Below, piece after piece: positions 30,463-40,921 of a stretch of 64,000 nucleotides of DNA; the stretch's first letter is position 1; each line of letters begins with the position of its first letter. Under the pieces are notes generated by a model. It ran no database searches. It saw only the letters and a program-made list of their open reading frames with translations, and was not told the DNA's origin. Origin of the DNA: Myxococcales bacterium (GTDB lineage: Bacteria > Myxococcota_A > Polyangia > Polyangiales > JAFGIB01); contig JAOUOP010000005.1 of the NCBI GenBank assembly GCA_029880325.1, forward strand, positions 117,899 to 181,898. Direction: 5' to 3'. Both the position numbers and the translations under genes were made by a program.

Positions 30463-30526
30463 CGGGGAGGTGCCGTCGATAATCTGACGCTCCGGAGCTG
30501 CGCTGCGCCGCCCCAGGGGAGCGGTC

Positions 30527-32233
<1,707 letters not shown>

Positions 32234-32283
32234 CCGGGTACGAGGTGCGCGCCGCATCGGCGCGGGCCTGGAGGCAACTCCCA

Positions 32284-32409
32284 ATGATAGTGCTCGAACG
32301 CGAGGCCGTACGCGCGATCATCATCTCGCCGGACCACGAACTGCGGATGATCCACTGTCAGGACCCGGTGAGCGGCAACACCGCCCTGGGAGGTGATCGT
32401 GGACGATGA
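32284..32409 (+). pseudogene. NUDIX hydrolase N-terminal stub
   Basis: A 41-residue frame starting MIVLEREAVRAIIISPDHEL resembles the opening beta-strands of NUDIX hydrolases, with MIHCQDPVSGNT where relatives have the strand before the NUDIX box. The frame stops before the G-x5-E-x7-REUxEExGU box, and no continuation was found in other frames. It is likely debris between the histidine kinase gene and the MglA-like gene. Confidence 0.4.
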
Positions 32410-32450
32410 ACAAGACGCGGGTCGCGAGCGATGAGCTGGCGCTTTTCCGG

Positions 32451-33611
32451 TCACGTCGGCAGCGCTGTGCATTTGATGCGGGCGCAGACGAGCATGTAGA
32501 GCGCAAACAGTGCGTCTTTTTCGGTCAGGCTTTCAGGGGGGACGGTGGCGAGGCGGCAGAGCTTGAGGTATTCGCGTCCGTCGAGGCCCAAAAGCATGGC
32601 CTTGGAGCCGGGGCCGTGGTCCCCGTCGGGGCCCGGTAGCGCGGCCAGCAGGTCCGCCAGCGCCATCGAGGCAGAGTAGACGGCTCCTTCGTAGTCACCG
32701 GCTGCCAGGTTTTGCTCGACATCTCGGACTTCGCGGGCGGCGTCCTCGGGCCAGAGCGAGCCGAATGAGAAGGCCTCTGCCTCCGCCGCGGCCTGGGCCG
32801 GCGGTCGGGGTGCGCCGGGTGCGCCGGGTGCGCCGGGCGCGCCAGCGGGAGCCATTTCGCCCAGTCCCAGGGCTGGCTCGGCGGACTGACGCGCGACAGA
32901 CGCGACCTTGCCCGCGATGCTGTCCATGCTGTAGGTGCCCTCGAACCACTTTTCGTTCGAGCCTCCGTTCTTGTCGTACTTTGACGGAAAGTTATGGATG
33001 GCCGACTTCTTGGTGGGGGCCTCGGGGATGGTGTTGCAAAGGGCCTGGACGACGAGACGCGAAATTTCCTTGAGCGTCTTGATGATACCGGTGCCGTGTG
33101 TGGCCGAGGTGCAAAACTGCGGCACACCCAAGGTGTTGAGATAGGCGGCCATCTCGGACTCGCTGTAAATGTTGTCCAGGTCCTGCTTGTTGTACTGGAA
33201 GACCATGGGAAAGGCCTCGAGATCGATGCCGATTTCCGCGAGGTTATTGTGTAAGCCCTCGAGGGATTCGAGGTTCGAGTCCTTGCTGCCCTTTTGACTG
33301 TCGGCGACGAATACGACGCCGTCAGCGCCGCTGAGCACCAGCTTGCGGGTTGCCGCGTAGAAGACCTGCCCAGGTACGGTGTAGAGCTGGAAGCGTACCG
33401 TCATGCCGCGCACGCGCTCGACCCGCACCGGTAGAAAGTCAAAGAAGACGGTGCGGTCGGTTTCGGTCGCCAGGGAGACGAGTTCCCCGCGGCGTTCGGG
33501 CCTTACGGCTTCGTGGATGGCTCGGAGCGAGGTGGTTTTCCCGGATAAGCCGGGGCCGTAGTACACAATCTTCGCCGAGATCTCTCTGGATAACGGGCTG
33601 AACGTTGGCAC
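32451..33611 (-). CDS. MglA-like small GTPase with long C-terminal extension
   Basis: A 386-residue protein. Residues 1-195 form an MglA-type Ras-like GTPase: P-loop GPGLSGKT at 19-26, G3 as TVPGQ (Gly81-Gln82), G4 as NKQD at 141-144, and SATHGTG as G5. MglA proteins switch cell polarity and motility in myxobacteria with MglB-type partners. The extra ~190 residues contain a low-complexity linker of repeated Ala-Pro-Gly (about 255-280) and a helical C-terminal part with no family I recognise. No MglB/Roadblock gene is adjacent. It diverges from a DUF4388 gene, and such pairs often share signalling roles. Confidence 0.88.
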   Translation of the reverse strand: MPTFSPLSREISAKIVYYGPGLSGKTTSLRAIHEAVRPERRGELVSLATETDRTVFFDFLPVRVERVRGMTVRFQLYTVPGQVFYAATRKLVLSGADGVVFVADSQKGSKDSNLESLEGLHNNLAEIGIDLEAFPMVFQYNKQDLDNIYSESEMAAYLNTLGVPQFCTSATHGTGIIKTLKEISRLVVQALCNTIPEAPTKKSAIHNFPSKYDKNGGSNEKWFEGTYSMDSIAGKVASVARQSAEPALGLGEMAPAGAPGAPGAPGAPRPPAQAAAEAEAFSFGSLWPEDAAREVRDVEQNLAAGDYEGAVYSASMALADLLAALPGPDGDHGPGSKAMLLGLDGREYLKLCRLATVPPESLTEKDALFALYMLVCARIKCTALPT

Positions 33612-33777
33612 TCCAAGAGGATATCAGAGTTCAGCGGGTGACAATCGGGCTGCCGAGCGGGATTCTTATCGCCGATGAATTTGGTGCTCAATGCCTACCC
33701 CATGGTCGGTCGTGGGATGAAGGACTACGTTGGTCCCGTAGACGTGGCGATGCGGGCCCGGTTTAATTCTCGTCACT

Positions 33778-34806
33778 GTGCTCGAAGGCGACCTGAAAAC
33801 CATGGGCTTGGCCGACGTGTTGCAGTGGGCGGATGCGACGGCCAAGTGTGGTGTTTTGACCCTGCAGCGGTCCGGCACTCCGGTGTGGATCGCATTTCGC
33901 GACCGCAGCATTGTGGCCGCGAGCGAACCGCCCCTAGCCGCCATGCCCATCGAGGTCTTGGATCAGGGCGCGCCTCCGCCGGAAGGCGAAGGCTTTGTCG
34001 TCAAGCCCGAGGTGGCGGTCGTCGAATACCTGTATGACCAATTCCTCGATGCCGACGACCGCTTTTCTTTTCGGGAGGGTGAGCCGCCGTCCGAGGGTGC
34101 GCTGGAGCTGAAGTTATCGATTCAGCTGATGGTGATGGAAGGGCTGCGGCATGTGGACGAGTGGCCGGAGATCCGCTCGCTGTACGGCAATTCCTCGGCC
34201 ACCGTGCAGAGCCTTCCCGAGTTCGGGGGCGGGCGACTGCCTCCGGTCCAAAAGGCTTTGCTCTCGCTCGCACAGCGGGGGGTGAGTCTCACCGATGCGC
34301 GCTTGAGCCTGGGGCTGTCGCAGCCGGCCCTTCTGCGCAATGTGGAGGCGCTTCGGCGTCTGGGCGCGGTGACGGTGGCCGGGTGCCCGGAGGGCGGTGA
34401 CCTGATCACGCGCATGGTCAATCAGGCGGGCCTCTTGCTGGAGCTGGAGCAGTTCGACGAGGCTGCCCACGTTTTCGGTGCCCTGCTCTCGGCCGATCCC
34501 GGCGCGCGCCGCATCAAGGGCCTACTTCTGGAAGCCGAGCGCCGGCAGACCGTCATGCTCTACGGGAAGCTGCCGGAGTCGGCCAGCGTCGGGGTATCCG
34601 GCCGGCCCACCTTGCCCGGCCGCCGCTTGATGCGTTCCGATCGGGTCGTGCTCGAGTTGGTCAACGGACGTTGGGATGTCGCGACATTGGTGTTGGCATC
34701 GCCGCTGCGCGAAGTCGAAACGCTCAAGGCGTTGTTGAGGCTCAAGCAGAGCGGCTTCGTCCGTCTCAAGCTCGAGGAACCGGGGGAGGGTGAAGACGGA
34801 GACTAG
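33778..34806 (+). CDS. DUF4388 (PATAN-type) domain protein
   Basis: GTG start at 33778 (an ATG follows at 33802). The N-terminal ~100 residues, LEGDLKTMGLADVLQWADAT followed by GVLTLQRSGTPVWIAFRDRS, match the DUF4388/PATAN domain found with receiver, kinase and GTPase modules in Myxococcota and cyanobacteria. The remaining ~230 residues are helical with winged-helix-like features (LSLGLSQPALLRNVEALRRL). The stop codon TAG lies within the left arm of the inverted-repeat element that follows. It probably scaffolds or regulates a signalling complex, perhaps with the divergent GTPase. Confidence 0.8.
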   Translation: MLEGDLKTMGLADVLQWADATAKCGVLTLQRSGTPVWIAFRDRSIVAASEPPLAAMPIEVLDQGAPPPEGEGFVVKPEVAVVEYLYDQFLDADDRFSFREGEPPSEGALELKLSIQLMVMEGLRHVDEWPEIRSLYGNSSATVQSLPEFGGGRLPPVQKALLSLAQRGVSLTDARLSLGLSQPALLRNVEALRRLGAVTVAGCPEGGDLITRMVNQAGLLLELEQFDEAAHVFGALLSADPGARRIKGLLLEAERRQTVMLYGKLPESASVGVSGRPTLPGRRLMRSDRVVLELVNGRWDVATLVLASPLREVETLKALLRLKQSGFVRLKLEEPGEGEDGD

Positions 34807-34985
34807 TCACCTGTGTCGGTAGTTCTGGGCAAAACTCGACGGCCCTCGACGGCCCTCGCCGCGTCGACCGCCCTTCGGGCTATCTCCTCGAATATACTCT
34901 GTATGTCCTTCGTCGATTCGCCACGCCGAGGGCCGCCGATTGCTCGCCGAGTTTTGCCCAGAACTACCGACACAGGTGACTAGTC
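34801..34985. mobile_element. 185-bp MITE-like element with perfect 38-bp inverted arms
   Basis: The arms 34801-34838 and 34948-34985 are perfect reverse complements, enclosing a 109-bp core with no gene. The outer 8 bp of each arm, GACTAGTC, is itself a palindrome, so it is equally a direct repeat and may be a target-site duplication; the inverted part would then be 30 bp beginning ACCTGTGTCGG. The left arm contains the stop codon of the DUF4388 gene, and the right arm contains the AGGTGA ahead of the next gene and ends one base before its ATG. A transcription hairpin is the alternative reading. Confidence 0.65.
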
Positions 34986-34986
34986 C

Positions 34987-35601
34987 ATGCCTGCCGAGCA
35001 TGTTGCCGTCGGAGCGGGCGCCAGTTCCCCGCGTCTGTTTGTGGCGGTGGCCATCGAGCCCAGCCTGGCGAGCGAGCTGAGTTCGGCCTTGCAGCAGCGG
35101 GCCCGCGCCGTCGCCATGCCGCGGTCCTTGCGTTGGCTGGCGCCCGACACGCTGCATTTCACGTTGAAGTTTCTCGGCGCCACCGAAAGTGAGAGGGTCG
35201 AGGCCATCGGCCGCGCCTGCGGGCGAGCCTGCGAGGACGTGGCGGCGTTCGAGCTGAGTCTCGAGGGTCTCGGTGCGTTTCCGTCGGCGCGACGGGCGCG
35301 CGTGTTGTGGGTGGGGGTGGGGCGCGGCGGCCGGGAGCTGTGCGAGCTGGCCGGTCGCGTCGAACGCGAGCTTGAGACCTGCGGTTTCGCCGCCGAGGAG
35401 CGCCCCTACGCGCCCCATCTGAGCGTCGCGCGCCTGCGCCAGCCGGCCGACCTGAGGCGGTCGCTCGTGGCGTTCGAGCTCGAGCCGCGGCGGCAGCGGG
35501 TGTCACAGCTGTCGCTTTTTCGTTCCCATCTGTCCCAGCACGGGGCGCGCTACGAGGAACTCGGAAGCTGGCCTCTGCGGGGCGTCAAATCGGAGTGCTG
35601 A
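34987..35601 (+). CDS. thpR: RNA 2',3'-cyclic phosphodiesterase
   Basis: A 204-residue 2H-phosphoesterase. The two catalytic HxT/S-x motifs are present: HFTLKFLG and HLSVARL. Family members (ThpR/LigT) open 2',3'-cyclic phosphates on RNA ends. Length is usual for the family; about 14 extra residues precede LFVAVAIEP. Its ribosome-binding site, AGGTGA, lies in the right arm of the inverted-repeat element, so the element appears to be part of its 5' untranslated region. Confidence 0.9.
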   Translation: MPAEHVAVGAGASSPRLFVAVAIEPSLASELSSALQQRARAVAMPRSLRWLAPDTLHFTLKFLGATESERVEAIGRACGRACEDVAAFELSLEGLGAFPSARRARVLWVGVGRGGRELCELAGRVERELETCGFAAEERPYAPHLSVARLRQPADLRRSLVAFELEPRRQRVSQLSLFRSHLSQHGARYEELGSWPLRGVKSEC

Positions 35602-35744
35602 CCGTGAAGTCCACCGCGACGCTCACACGTTGGCTGGAGCCGACGGTGACGCGCGCGAGTCCGCGTACCCTGCTCGAGTCAAAGGTGTCTACCGGTGCGA
35701 TGAGCGAGGCGCGTCCGCGCGTCACATGGAGCGAGACGGTCGCC

Positions 35745-38495
35745 TCAGGGGGCCTTTGGTGCCAGGGGGCCCGGTGGGGCCCCGCCCACGAGCTTCTGCT
35801 CCAGGTACTCGCGCAGGCCTTCGAGGGGGATCTGCTGCGGATCCACCCGTCGCAGGATCGACAGCGCCCGGCCGGTGTCGCGCTCGACCAGGCGCGCTGC
35901 GGCCAGGTGCGGCAAGAGCTTCGCATCGCGCAGCTGCTGGGGTGTGGCGCGCGATAGCGCCCTGGTCACGTCGGGGTCGCTGCCCACCAGCAGCAGGACC
36001 GGCAGCTTCAGCGGGGTGTTGAACAGCACCTGGTCGAGCACGTGGGTGCGGCGCGCCGGGCTCTTGCCGGGGAAGAGCAGGTCGTTGAGTAGGCGCTGGT
36101 TCTCGAAGTGCAGCTCGGCGTCTTTCTTGACCACGGGTGGAAAGAGCGCGGTCGTGAGTGTGCTGTCGATGAAGCGTTTGCGAGCGGCGCCGGTGTCGCG
36201 CCAGCTCCACATCAGATCGTCGCGGGTTTGTGTGTCCATGGGGCGCAGGAGGCGCTTGGGCCAGTCGTCGCTCAGGGGTTCGCTCCGAGCGGTCAGTTCC
36301 TGAAGATAGTCGGCGCCGCCGATGAAGAGGGCGCCGAGCTGGGCCGGATGCTCGAAGCCCAGGCGCAAGAGTTCTTCGCGCACCTGGGGCGAGGCCCACT
36401 GCACCATGTAGCGCGAGAGCGAGACGGGGCCCTTGGGCTCCTTGGCACCCACCAACATGAAGTTACGGCCCGAGCCATGCCACAGGGAGCAGTCGTCGAA
36501 GGCATCGCAGAAGGCAGCGATGATGCTGCGGGCGCCGTCGGCCGAGAGGTTCATCATCGGCAGCCAATAGGTGGCAAAGCCCCCCTCGGCCAGGCGGCTG
36601 CGCATCAGGCGAAAGTACTCGCGGCTGTAGAGGCTGCCGACGCCGGCCATGATCGGCGGCGGTGGCTCGCCGGTGATCAGGTCGTAGCGCTCGTGGGTGC
36701 CGGCCAAAAAGTGGCGGCCGTCTTCGAGGTGGACGGTGAGGCGCCGGTCGTCGAGGGGGTGGCTGCCGTCGCCCAGGTCCATGCCGCGGGCGAGCTCGAA
36801 GACCGCGCTCGAGATGTCGACCACGTCGATGGCCTTGAACTCGCGGGTGTCGGTCAGGGCCTTGGCGGTATTGCCCACGCCGTAGCCCAGGACCAGCGCC
36901 CGCTCCATGCCCGGGTGCAGCGCCAGCGGCAGGTAGGCGTAGAGCTTCATGTAGCGGCGCGCGGCGTAGTCGTTGACCGACATGGAGTAGGCATTGCTCG
37001 CCAGTTGATCGAAGAGTTCGAGGCCGTGCAGGCCGTGGCGCACGTGGATGTGGGTGGCGGTCAGGCCTTCGCGGATCGCGACCACGCGGTCGTGGGGCGT
37101 CATCCAGCGACCGATGGAGCCGCGAATGTAGGTGTCGCGCACGGCGCCGAATGGGAAGAGGGCGAGTATGCCGACGAAGCCGGCCAGCAGCCCGAAGCGG
37201 ATGGCGCCTTCGCCGCTCGGTGCGTCAGAGCTCGCCGCCGGTTGTGCACGCCGGCTGCCGAAGGCGATGGCCGCGCCGCCTACGCCATAGAGCGCGAAGC
37301 ACAGGAACAAGCTCTTCTCCATGCCCAGCGTGGGCAACAGCCACAGCCCCGCGAGGGCGGCGCCCAGGGCGGCGCCCAGGGTATTGGCCAGACTGAGGGT
37401 GCCGGCCGCTTCGGCGGCTCCACGGCGCGCGTCCTTGAGGGCCGCGGCCAGCAGCGTAAACAAAAGGCCCGACGCGATCGCCGCCGGTAACACCAGCGGC
37501 GCGGCCACGCCGGCGACGGTGCTCGCCTCCTGGTCGAAGCGCAGGTAGCGCTGAAGGGTCTCGGGGTAGATCAAGAGCCCCAGGACGCCGCCTGCGCCGC
37601 CGAGGTAGCTGGCCAGGCTGGCATGGCGATGGGCCCGCCGGTCGCGACCGAGCCACAGGGCGCCGATCAGAGCGCCGATGGCGAGCCCCGTCAGCACCAG
37701 TGCCAGAATGATTGCGAAGGCCAGGGGCGTGTCGTTGAGGAAGAGCACCAAGAAGCGCAGCCACACCACTTCGAGCGCCAGCATGGCAAAGCCCGCAAGG
37801 GCCGCGGCGGCGACCAGAATGCGGCCCTCGCGCGCGCCGCTGGGCGCCTCGGCGGCAATCACCGGGGCGCCCGCCGACAGGGCCCAGGCCAGGGTCGCGG
37901 CCACCGCGCCCAGGGCGGCGCAGGATAGGGCGCTGCCGATCACGCCCAGGCGCTCGAGCAGCAGCGTCTCGGTGAGCAATACGCCGCCCACGGCGCCCAG
38001 GGTATTGACCGCGTAGAGCAGGCCCAGGGAGCGGCCAAAGTTCGGGTCCACGCGCGACAGGCTGCGGGCCAGAAGCGGCAGCGTCGTGCCCATGGCGGTG
38101 GAGGGGATGAGCAGCAGGGCAAAGGCGCTAAGCAGGCGCAGGGGCTGCAGCAACCAGGACATGGCTGCCAGTTGTTGACTCAGGGAGGCCATGGCGGGGC
38201 CCAAGAGCGGCAGGCCGATGATCAATGCGGCGCCGCAGACGGCGACCAGCAGCTCGGCGACGGCGTAGGCGCGCAGGGGTTTTACGATGCGGTCGCCGTG
38301 GCGCGCGGCCAGATGGTTGCCCAGGGCCATACCCGCCATGAAGCCGGCCAGCACCAGGCTCGAAGCCCAGACGCTATTGCCCAGCACCAGGGCCGTCTGG
38401 TGAAAGAAGAGGGCCTCGAAGGCCAGCGCCACGGCGCCCGAGATCAGGAACGCCAGCCAAATCAGGGCGGAATGAAGCAGCTCTGGGCCTCTCAT
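35745..38495 (-). CDS. Fused MFS-like transporter / spermidine synthase-like protein
   Basis: A 916-residue protein. The first ~480 residues hold about 14 membrane segments in two MFS-like blocks, including NFGRSLGLLYAVNTLGAVGG and TLSLANTLGAALGAALAG. Residues about 490-720 form a spermidine synthase-like Rossmann domain: ALVLGYGVGNTAKAL is the glycine-rich site, IDVVDISSAVFELAR follows, and YDLITGEPPPP replaces the usual Asp-rich catalytic loop. The final ~190 residues are a cytosolic or periplasmic extension of unknown role. Fusions of this layout are widespread, but their reaction is unproven. It overlaps the upstream membrane-protein gene by four bases. Confidence 0.8.
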   Translation of the reverse strand: MRGPELLHSALIWLAFLISGAVALAFEALFFHQTALVLGNSVWASSLVLAGFMAGMALGNHLAARHGDRIVKPLRAYAVAELLVAVCGAALIIGLPLLGPAMASLSQQLAAMSWLLQPLRLLSAFALLLIPSTAMGTTLPLLARSLSRVDPNFGRSLGLLYAVNTLGAVGGVLLTETLLLERLGVIGSALSCAALGAVAATLAWALSAGAPVIAAEAPSGAREGRILVAAAALAGFAMLALEVVWLRFLVLFLNDTPLAFAIILALVLTGLAIGALIGALWLGRDRRAHRHASLASYLGGAGGVLGLLIYPETLQRYLRFDQEASTVAGVAAPLVLPAAIASGLLFTLLAAALKDARRGAAEAAGTLSLANTLGAALGAALAGLWLLPTLGMEKSLFLCFALYGVGGAAIAFGSRRAQPAASSDAPSGEGAIRFGLLAGFVGILALFPFGAVRDTYIRGSIGRWMTPHDRVVAIREGLTATHIHVRHGLHGLELFDQLASNAYSMSVNDYAARRYMKLYAYLPLALHPGMERALVLGYGVGNTAKALTDTREFKAIDVVDISSAVFELARGMDLGDGSHPLDDRRLTVHLEDGRHFLAGTHERYDLITGEPPPPIMAGVGSLYSREYFRLMRSRLAEGGFATYWLPMMNLSADGARSIIAAFCDAFDDCSLWHGSGRNFMLVGAKEPKGPVSLSRYMVQWASPQVREELLRLGFEHPAQLGALFIGGADYLQELTARSEPLSDDWPKRLLRPMDTQTRDDLMWSWRDTGAARKRFIDSTLTTALFPPVVKKDAELHFENQRLLNDLLFPGKSPARRTHVLDQVLFNTPLKLPVLLLVGSDPDVTRALSRATPQQLRDAKLLPHLAAARLVERDTGRALSILRRVDPQQIPLEGLREYLEQKLVGGAPPGPLAPKAP

Positions 38496-39850
38496 GGTCG
38501 TCCTTCGCCCATCGCGCGGGCCTTGCGTTGGTGGAGCTGGGCCAGGGCGCTTCGAGCGGCTTCACTTCCGGGGTTGCGCTCCATCGCGCGCTGCAGGTGC
38601 GGCTCGGCGCGCTCGAGCGCATCGCGCTCCAAAAGCTCGATGCCCCAGCGCAGGTGGTTGTCGGCGTCCATGCGATGGATCACGCGGCGCTCGAAGGCAT
38701 CGCGGGCGCCGGCCGGCAGGGCCAGTGCGAGCGCCGCGACGGTGATGAGCGCGAGGGCCGGCGGCGTCAGCAGGTGGGCGCTGCGCAGCGGCGGCGCATC
38801 CGGGCGAGGCGAGGCGTATAGGGGCAGGAGCGTGTCGCGAAAGTGGGGCTCGCCGAACTTCCACAGGAAGGCTTCGATCAGGTAGTGCACGAAGAAGATG
38901 CCGTCGAAGAGGTGGATGAAGAAGGTGGTGCTGGGTCCGGCGTTCAGGCCCACGTGGTTGCGCAGCTCGAAGAGCATGACGACCGCCAGCAAGAGCGCGT
39001 AGAAGAGCAGGGGGCGGCGGCTGACGGCGGCGTAGCCGCGATCGAGACGGCTGCGCTCGGTGTCGAGCGGGGCCTGCAGACAGCGCGGCGCCATGATGGC
39101 GTGGTACTCAACATAGTGCAGCGTCAGACCCACTCCGTAGAGGCGCGTGTCATAGACCGCCGCGGCTGCACAACAGGCCTGCATGGCGAAGTAACCCACG
39201 GGCAGCAGGCCCCGTCTGCGGCCCGCTTGTCTCTTGCTATCCTCGCCATCGTGGGCCGGCAAGCCGAGATAGCTGCCGGCGATCATCACGAAGAGCGCGC
39301 CGAGGGCGATCGCCGGGAGCCGCGCGTACAGGGCGTCGGAGGCGAAGCGGCCGCCGAGGACAAAGGTCTCCCACTGCAACGCGGCCATGCCCACGAAGAA
39401 AGCGTTTTCCGCGCGCCGCGACCAGGGCGGCAGCTGCGAAGCCACGGGCCGCTTGAAGATCTGCAGTATGCCGAAGCTCTGGCGGCCGACGTGGAAGAAA
39501 TCGAAGAAGCGGATGGCGCCGAAGAAGTAGAGCGCGAAGACGGGGTGGTTTTCGCGCAGCCCCGCGGCGGCGCTGAGGGCGAAGAAGAGCAGGACCGCCG
39601 CCGGCGCCACGAAGTAGAGCAGGGTGCGCCGGCGGCTGCTTCCGAAGTAGCGCAGGTTGTCGCGCTGAAAGTAGAGCGCCAGCGTGATGAAGAAGTGCGT
39701 CACGCCAAGGCCCACCAGCTCGGCCAGCACCAGGTAGGGCACGGCCGCTACGAAGTTGGGCCATAGCATCAACGACACGAGCGGCACGAAGATCACGAAG
39801 AACGATCCGAAGATCGTCAGTCGCACATCGAGCCGCTCGAAGAAGGCCAC
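38492..39850 (-). CDS. Polytopic membrane protein with short C-terminal TPR-like tail
   Basis: A 452-residue protein from a GTG start with about ten hydrophobic segments and His-rich membrane motifs (LVGLGVTHFFITLALYFQR, IRFFDFFHVGRQSFGIL, LTLHYVEYHAIMAPR, GIFFVHYLIEAFLWKFGEPH). The conserved-looking His residues inside membrane segments suggest metal or heme binding. The last ~60 residues are charged helices of TPR style (LERAEPHLQRAMERNPGSEA). I do not recognise the family. It is translationally coupled to the spermidine synthase-like gene, so the two probably act together. Confidence 0.65.
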   Translation of the reverse strand: MAFFERLDVRLTIFGSFFVIFVPLVSLMLWPNFVAAVPYLVLAELVGLGVTHFFITLALYFQRDNLRYFGSSRRRTLLYFVAPAAVLLFFALSAAAGLRENHPVFALYFFGAIRFFDFFHVGRQSFGILQIFKRPVASQLPPWSRRAENAFFVGMAALQWETFVLGGRFASDALYARLPAIALGALFVMIAGSYLGLPAHDGEDSKRQAGRRRGLLPVGYFAMQACCAAAAVYDTRLYGVGLTLHYVEYHAIMAPRCLQAPLDTERSRLDRGYAAVSRRPLLFYALLLAVVMLFELRNHVGLNAGPSTTFFIHLFDGIFFVHYLIEAFLWKFGEPHFRDTLLPLYASPRPDAPPLRSAHLLTPPALALITVAALALALPAGARDAFERRVIHRMDADNHLRWGIELLERDALERAEPHLQRAMERNPGSEAARSALAQLHQRKARAMGEGRP

Positions 39851-39898
39851 GGCCGGGACTGTACCTCAGCCTGAAATGATGTCAGCGCCAGAGCGGGA

Positions 39899-40546
39899 TC
39901 ATGGTCCGGGGGCGCCGGCGCAGATCCAGTTGCGGATGGGGGCCAGGCGCTCTTCGGAGATCGGTTCGGTGGTGCCCAGGGGCATCAGCACGCCGTAGGG
40001 CTGGTCCGGCGTCTGACCGCAGGCACCGCCCTCGCCCCAGGAGGCGTCGCCGGTGATGGCTCCACTGGCGTCGATGGTGCCGACGAGCTTCTGCCACAGG
40101 TAGCTATTGGCCAGGGCCGAGTCGCCACCGCTGGCGTCGACCAGCGGCATGTTGCCAGCCTCACACGAGGTCATGCCGACCAGGGCGGCGTTGAGATCGC
40201 TGACGTCCTTGAGCACCAACATGGCCTTGCCGGCGCCCTGGTGACAGCTGGAGAATCCGCAGGGGGTCTCGGCGGTCAGCACAGCAGCCGCCGCGCCATG
40301 CAGATCGGTTCCCGTGGTGTCCGCGTCGGCGCAGCTGCCGCCGGGCGAGGTGTCGCCCGAGCCACCGGCACCACCCGAGCCTGCCGAGGCGGCTGTGCCG
40401 CCCGAGCCGCCCGTGCCGCCCATAGCGGAGGGTTCACCCGTCGCGCCCGTGCCGCCCACGCCGCCCGTGGGCGAGGAACCGTCCGGGTCGTCGGTGCAAC
40501 CGAAGAAGAGCGCGCAACAGAGCGCAGCAAGCAGAGCGTTTCGCAT
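39899..40546 (-). CDS. Small lipoprotein with CX4CH motif
   Basis: The ATG at 40546 follows a GGAGG site; the longer upstream frame is GC-rich non-coding sequence. The signal peptide ends in the lipobox FFGC. A Gly/Ser/Thr-rich linker (residues about 20-70) leads to a globular part with PCGFSSCHQGAG, close to but not matching the c-heme CxxCH signature, and with further cysteines (MTSCEAGNMP, GGACGQTP, WICAGAPGP). The layout resembles the many cytochrome-c-like surface lipoproteins of Myxococcota. Function unknown; length is 215 residues. Confidence 0.7.
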   Translation of the reverse strand: MRNALLAALCCALFFGCTDDPDGSSPTGGVGGTGATGEPSAMGGTGGSGGTAASAGSGGAGGSGDTSPGGSCADADTTGTDLHGAAAAVLTAETPCGFSSCHQGAGKAMLVLKDVSDLNAALVGMTSCEAGNMPLVDASGGDSALANSYLWQKLVGTIDASGAITGDASWGEGGACGQTPDQPYGVLMPLGTTEPISEERLAPIRNWICAGAPGP

Positions 40547-40811
40547 CACTGACACCTCCGAAAAGAGGCCCGAGCGCGGCGCTGGTTTGGGGGCTTGTGC
40601 GCCGCCCGGGCAAGGGCCCAAGGCGTGTACCACGGTGGGCGGACGGAAGCGACCATCCGGCTGTGCAGGTTTCGGTCGGCGGCGGGCCCCGGGCCGGGTG
40701 CGGCCGGGGCTGGCGGCTGCTTGTGGCGAGTTTTCCGGCATTTTGGCAGTTCTCCCGGCCACAGCTCGGGGCGCCCGGGGGGGCCCCCTGTCGGCAAAGC
40801 TGCAGAAGCTC

Positions 40812-40840
40812 TTGACAAAGTGAGTAACTCACTTACTGTC
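40812..40840 (+). promoter_or_regulatory. Putative promoter with TetR-type palindrome in its spacer
   Basis: TTGACA at 40812-40817 is followed by the perfect palindrome AAGTGAGT-A-ACTCACTT at 40818-40834. The palindrome fills 17 bases, the ideal -35/-10 spacer; the expected -10 position (ACTGTC, 40835-40840) is poor. Palindromes of the TGAGT-N-ACTCA kind are common TetR-family operators. The site lies 82 bases before the copper monooxygenase gene and could also act on the divergent lipoprotein gene. Confidence 0.5.
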
Positions 40841-40921
40841 GAACCCGCATGCGTCTCTGCCGGGTGGTGACCGGTTCCGTGGTCGGCGGAGTTCCGGGAC
40901 GCGCCGTGAAGGAGGTTCGAG

